64,000 bases of DNA, from contig VGBW01000002.1 in NCBI GenBank assembly GCA_016870365.1, forward strand, positions 124,001 to 188,000, in the 5' to 3' direction. Under the pieces are notes generated by a model, which was given only the letters and a program-made list of their open reading frames with translations, was not told where the DNA came from and did not search any database. Source of the DNA: Actinomycetota bacterium (GTDB lineage Bacteria > Actinomycetota > Actinomycetes > Nanopelagicales > Nanopelagicaceae). Within the stretch, counting starts at the first letter, position 1. Every line of letters starts with the position of its first letter. Shown here in pieces: positions 60,639 to 64,000 of the stretch. Both the position numbers and the translations under genes were made by a program.

Positions 60639-61748
60639 ATGGTTGAGCGCGACATTAATGCTGAGATTGCTGCGCTTGATGCTACTTTAGGATCAATCGA
60701 AGCAGTTTTGGATCTAGATAGATTAAGAAGAGAGCAGGCGGAGCTAGAAACTCAAGCAGGAGCACCAAATCTTTGGAATGATCCAGAGGTAGCACAGAGA
60801 GTCACCAGCGCTCTTTCACGGGTCAATAGCACTATAAACAAAGTTAGTAGCTTAAGGTCTCGAATCGTAGATCTTCCGATCATGCTAGAGCTTGCCAATG
60901 ACGAACCCAGTGATGGAGCAGAGCAGGAGATATTAAAAGAGTTAGATGGATTAACATCAGCAATTTCAGAACTTGAGATACAGACCCTATTAAGCGGCGA
61001 GTATGACCATCGAGATGCGCTAGTAACTATTCGCTCAGAGGCTGGTGGAGTCGATGCCTCTGATTGGGCAGAGATGGTCTCGCGAATGTTCTTTCGATAT
61101 TGCGAGCGCCACAATTATGGCGTGAGCGTCTTGGAAACCTCCTATGGCGAGGAGGCTGGCATCAAATCGACGACCTTTAAGGTAAGCGGCCCTTACTCTT
61201 ATGGAACCCTCTCTGTTGAACAGGGAACTCATCGCTTGGTCAGAATTTCACCTTTTGATTCCCAGAACCGCCGCCATACCTCATTCGCTGGGGTTGAAGT
61301 AGTCCCTGTTGTTGATCAAAGCGATGATATTGAAATTGATGAGAAAGAAATTCGCATCGATGTCTATCGCTCATCAGGCCCTGGAGGACAAGGCGTTAAC
61401 ACCACCGACTCTGCAGTTCGCATCACCCATAACCCCACCGGAATTGTGGTCTCCTGCCAGAATGAACGTTCCCAGATTCAAAATAAGGCAACCGCTTTGT
61501 CGGTTCTGCAATCCAAATTATTGGAGAGGCGAAATGCTCAAGAGAGAGCAAAGATTGATGCGCTCCGTGGCGATACTTCAGGATCTTGGGGTAATCAAAT
61601 TCGCTCATACGTGCTTCATCCTTATCAGATGGTGAAGGATCATCGAACTGATTTTGAAACCGGCAATACCCAAGCAGTTCTAGATGGTGATCTTGATGGA
61701 TTTATTGCGGCTGGAATTCGTTGGCGTAGAGAGAGAATCAAGCTGTAG
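60639..61748 (+). CDS. prfB: Peptide chain release factor 2
   Basis: 369 residues in one uninterrupted frame, so the programmed +1 frameshift found in many prfB genes is absent. The tripeptide SPF that reads UGA/UAA is in [11 protein letters not shown], and the catalytic GGQ in [20 protein letters not shown]. The N-terminal domain is a coiled coil. It hydrolyses peptidyl-tRNA at UAA and UGA. It begins the prfB-ftsE-ftsX-S41 peptidase group. Confidence 0.97.
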   Translation: MVERDINAEIAALDATLGSIEAVLDLDRLRREQAELETQAGAPNLWNDPEVAQRVTSALSRVNSTINKVSSLRSRIVDLPIMLELANDEPSDGAEQEILKELDGLTSAISELEIQTLLSGEYDHRDALVTIRSEAGGVDASDWAEMVSRMFFRYCERHNYGVSVLETSYGEEAGIKSTTFKVSGPYSYGTLSVEQGTHRLVRISPFDSQNRRHTSFAGVEVVPVVDQSDDIEIDEKEIRIDVYRSSGPGGQGVNTTDSAVRITHNPTGIVVSCQNERSQIQNKATALSVLQSKLLERRNAQERAKIDALRGDTSGSWGNQIRSYVLHPYQMVKDHRTDFETGNTQAVLDGDLDGFIAAGIRWRRERIKL

Positions 61749-61827
61749 ATAGGCTCAATTGGTAATTCTGCGTTCTTTCTCACCTAAAAACAGCGGGTTT
61801 ATCCGTAGCTTTCACCCCCGCTCTATC

Positions 61828-61833
61828 TAAAAT
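61828..61833 (+). promoter_or_regulatory. -10 element of ftsE (leaderless)
   Basis: TAAAAT, a 7-base spacer, then ATG. Just upstream, AGCGGG (at about 61792) and CCCGCT (about 61817) could form a 6-bp stem. Confidence 0.45.
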
Positions 61834-61840
61834 CTGACCC

Positions 61841-62530
61841 ATGATTCGCTTTGAGAACGTGACTAAGGGCTATGGGAAAAATGACCGACCAGCTCTAGAT
61901 AATGTCTCGATTGATATCGAGAAGGGGGAGTTTGTCTTCCTAGTTGGCCTATCTGGCTCTGGAAAATCAACTTTCCTACGTTTGGTCTTAAGGGAAGAGC
62001 GACCAACCTCTGGAAAGATTCATGTCGCCGGAAAGGACCTGGGGACACTATCTAATTGGAAGGTTCCAGAGCTACGGCGCCAAGTCGGCACGGTGTTTCA
62101 AGATTTTCGCTTGCTACCAAATAAGACAGTTGTGGAGAATGTTGCCTTTACCTTGCATGTATTAGGTTTTTCTAAGAAGGAAATTGCTCGCGAAGTTCCA
62201 GAAGTTCTAGAGCTAGTCGGCCTGGAAGACAAAACTGATCGCAAGCCTGGAGAGCTCTCAGGTGGAGAACAGCAGAGAGTTGCTATCGCCAGGGCTTATG
62301 TGAGTAACCCTGCGATTCTCATCGCCGATGAACCAACAGGAAACCTAGATCCTGCGACCTCTGTTGGAATCATGAAATTGCTAGATCGCATCAATCGCGA
62401 AGGAACCACTGTGGTTATGGCCACCCATGACTCTGGCATTGTCGATCAGATGCGCAAGCGAGTCATTGAATTAGATAAGGGACAAGTCGTCCGCGATCAG
62501 GTTCGCGGGGTTTACGGATATACGGGGTAG
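61841..62530 (+). CDS. ftsE: Cell division ATP-binding protein FtsE
   Basis: 229 residues. Walker [10 protein letters not shown] (36-44), Q-loop [13 protein letters not shown], signature LSGGEQQR (about 139-146), Walker [15 protein letters not shown]-loop ATHDSGIVD. With FtsX it forms the ABC-type complex that activates peptidoglycan hydrolases at the septum. ftsX follows after 2 bp. Confidence 0.97.
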   Translation: MIRFENVTKGYGKNDRPALDNVSIDIEKGEFVFLVGLSGSGKSTFLRLVLREERPTSGKIHVAGKDLGTLSNWKVPELRRQVGTVFQDFRLLPNKTVVENVAFTLHVLGFSKKEIAREVPEVLELVGLEDKTDRKPGELSGGEQQRVAIARAYVSNPAILIADEPTGNLDPATSVGIMKLLDRINREGTTVVMATHDSGIVDQMRKRVIELDKGQVVRDQVRGVYGYTG

Positions 62531-62532
62531 CG

Positions 62533-63435
62533 ATGCGCGCTGGATTTATTCTTAGCGAAGTGGGCATTGGCTTGCGCCGTAATCTAACCATGACCTTTGC
62601 AGTTGTAGTAACGGTAGCAATTTCGCTGTCACTTCTTGGTATCGGCTTACTTTCAAATTCTCAAGTGCGGGTAATGAAGGATTACTGGTATGACAAGATC
62701 GAGGTCTCGGTCTATCTCTGCGGCTCTCTCTCTGATTCTCCATCTTGCGCTGGAGGGATCATTACTGCCCAGCAACGCCTTGAGATTCAAGCAGATCTTG
62801 AAGAACTTCCCGTTGTTGAAACAGTTTATTACGAATCGCAATCGGAGGCATTTGATCGCTTCCAGGAAAGATTTAGAGATTCTGCAATTTCACAAAATGT
62901 TACTGCTGATCAATTACCGGAATCATTTCGAGTCAAGCTAAATGACCCCACGCAATTTGCAGTGGTACAGAGTGCGTTCTCAGGTCGGCCAGGAGTAGAT
63001 ATAGTTCAAGATCAAAGGTCAATTCTGGAGAAGTTCTTTAGACTGCTAAATGTCTTACGTGATGGAGCACTTGCAATTGGAATCGCTAGCGTATTGACAG
63101 CAGCACTATTGATTAGTAATACTTTGAGGATTGCTGCATTCAATAGAAGAAGAGAAACCAATGTTATGAAACTAGTTGGAGCAAGCTCTTTTTCCATCCA
63201 ATTGCCTTTCGTCCTAGAGGGAGTCTTCTCGTCCGTTATGGGTTGGGGATTCTCAGTAGGCATGCTCTCTTCCTTAAAGTATGTAATTGACGAACGGATA
63301 GCGCCGCTTCTTACTTTCACTAACTTCTTCACCTGGAATGATGTCTGGGTCGCATCTGCTTATCTTCTTGGGACTGGACTTCTAGTTTCATCTCTAGCAT
63401 CTATCTTGACGCTTCGTAAATACTCAAAGGTTTAA
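62533..63435 (+). CDS. ftsX: Cell division protein FtsX
   Basis: 300 residues. Four membrane helices (about 17-40, 175-200, 222-245, 270-293). The extracellular domain between helices 1 and 2 has a Cys pair (VYLCGSLSDSPSCAGG) as in actinobacterial FtsX, which binds the RipC hydrolase. The inner loop has NTLRIAAFNRRRETNVMKLVGAS, typical of the MacB/FtsX permease fold. Confidence 0.96.
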   Translation: MRAGFILSEVGIGLRRNLTMTFAVVVTVAISLSLLGIGLLSNSQVRVMKDYWYDKIEVSVYLCGSLSDSPSCAGGIITAQQRLEIQADLEELPVVETVYYESQSEAFDRFQERFRDSAISQNVTADQLPESFRVKLNDPTQFAVVQSAFSGRPGVDIVQDQRSILEKFFRLLNVLRDGALAIGIASVLTAALLISNTLRIAAFNRRRETNVMKLVGASSFSIQLPFVLEGVFSSVMGWGFSVGMLSSLKYVIDERIAPLLTFTNFFTWNDVWVASAYLLGTGLLVSSLASILTLRKYSKV

Positions 63436-63458
63436 CTCAGAGCACGCTTAACTCTGAG
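63436..63458. repeat. 7-bp inverted repeat after ftsX
   Basis: CTCAGAG (63436-63442) and CTCTGAG (63452-63458) with a 9-base loop. The flanks TTAACTC are also repeated directly. No T-tract, so it may be a weak transcript-end structure or an operator for the downstream gene. Confidence 0.35.
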
Positions 63459-63562
63459 CGCTAATCTGCTCTTAGTTGAGTTCTAAAGCGCCCCTGGGCT
63501 ACCGTTACGCCCTTGCAATTGATGACATACCTCGCCCGTTTCAAGCAATAGGAGTTCTCCAA

Positions 63563-64000
63563 GTGAGTGATGAGAAGAAGTCACCTGCTGCTGAGCGCGC
63601 TGTTATCGGCGGAAGAACCAGAAAGTGGGATGCCAGCGAATCGAAGATGATAGGGACTAGTGAAGTTTCACTTGCTCGAGTGGAGAGGGCATCAGCAAGA
63701 ATCGCGAGTGGCCAAAAAGTTATCAATGCCGAAATACTTCGAAAGACGCTTGTCGCAATGCTGGTAACTGCCCTTGTTTTTGTGGTCGGAGTGCAGGTGG
63801 GTGAATCCAGAATTGGCACAACAGTAGATGAGGCAATTAGAAGCGTGGTTGACCTTGGTGCTATGGGAGTAGATCGTGAATCCTTAGAGCGAGCTGCCAT
63901 TGAAGGCGTCCTCAAAGCATCGGGTGATGAATGGTCCAACTACTTTCCGAGAAAAGCGCTAAAAGTATTTGAAGCACAGAGCTCCAATTCTTTTACAGGA
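63563..64000 (+). CDS. S41 family C-terminal processing peptidase, N-terminal part (3' end outside window)
   Basis: GTG start with AGGAG upstream; 146 residues are visible. A cytoplasmic basic N-terminus (about 1-65), one membrane helix (about 70-85, TLVAMLVTALVFVVGVQVG) and the beginning of the S41 helical domain, with DEWSNYFPRKALKVFEAQSSNSFTG, which corresponds to the DPYSTYF...F..F...G stretch of carboxy-terminal proteases. The PDZ and catalytic Ser-Lys parts are beyond the edge. The position after ftsEX, before smpB, is normal for Actinobacteria. Confidence 0.85.
   Translation, partial: MSDEKKSPAAERAVIGGRTRKWDASESKMIGTSEVSLARVERASARIASGQKVINAEILRKTLVAMLVTALVFVVGVQVGESRIGTTVDEAIRSVVDLGAMGVDRESLERAAIEGVLKASGDEWSNYFPRKALKVFEAQSSNSFTG

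Noticed and set aside
60639-60740. Programmed frameshift in prfB
   Set aside because: The frame is continuous from the ATG with no internal TGA, so no frameshift is needed.

Overview
The window is a gene-dense, low-to-mid GC actinobacterial chromosome segment, probably from a streamlined freshwater lineage of the acI / Nanopelagicales type. The evidence is a four-cysteine WhiB regulator, DUF501, DUF3817, DUF4307 and DUF6542 family genes, an FtsB-Enolase-MazG-Mfd block, the Glp/SepX division cluster, very short intergenic gaps, many 1-20 bp gene overlaps and frequent GTG starts. The genus is inferred from overall character. I see no insertion sequence, CRISPR array, rRNA operon or replication origin.

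Layout: 1-3131 has a Rieske fragment, a secreted protein of unknown function and two oxidoreductases. 3290-4061 has tRNA-Arg, a poorly explained stretch and an FmdB zinc ribbon. 4110-7058 has a CopD/CtaG copper protein and an acyl-CoA dehydrogenase. 7042-10029 is the 5-FCL / MoeA-like (Glp) / RimJ / membrane protein (GlpR/SepX-like) division cluster. 10030-21710 runs through protein mannosyltransferase, rsmI, metG, tatD, rsmA, ispE, tRNA-Gln, glmU, prs, an exo/endonuclease-family protein, L25 and pth. 21711-33230 holds ppc (minus strand) against mfd, a lipoprotein, mazG, eno, ftsB-like, DUF501, ppx/gppA and a uracil-DNA glycosylase, ending in a tRNA with anticodon UAA. 33346-42319 has BI-1, an MFS transporter, a DrrAB-like ABC exporter, greA, SURF1, an isoprenyl transferase, phoH and a lytic transglycosylase-like gene. 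42316-50952 has fumarase, xseAB, ispH, rmuC, ychF and typA. 51051-52087 is a two-gene actinophage-like pair. 52084-56108 is EEP, nudC, uvrD2 and whiB7. 56317-60604 is a Tad/Flp-type secretion-pilus cluster. 60639-64000 is prfB, ftsE, ftsX and the start of an S41 protease.

Two regulatory themes stand out. First, many operon-head genes have a TANNNT hexamer exactly 6-7 bases before the start codon, which is the signature of leaderless transcripts. Second, the few genes with real leaders have striking RNA structure. These are a 10-bp stem that hides the L25 ribosome binding site, a 13-bp stem that hides that of the phage-like pair, a hairpin over that of the transglycosylase gene, and an attenuator before whiB7. 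The attenuator consists of an upstream ORF, a terminator, and a competing antiterminator arm inside the upstream ORF.

The most interesting items are the whiB7 attenuator, the structured L25 and phage-pair leaders, a MoeA-like division protein that has lost a whole domain, and a short-variable-arm tRNA with a leucine UAA anticodon.
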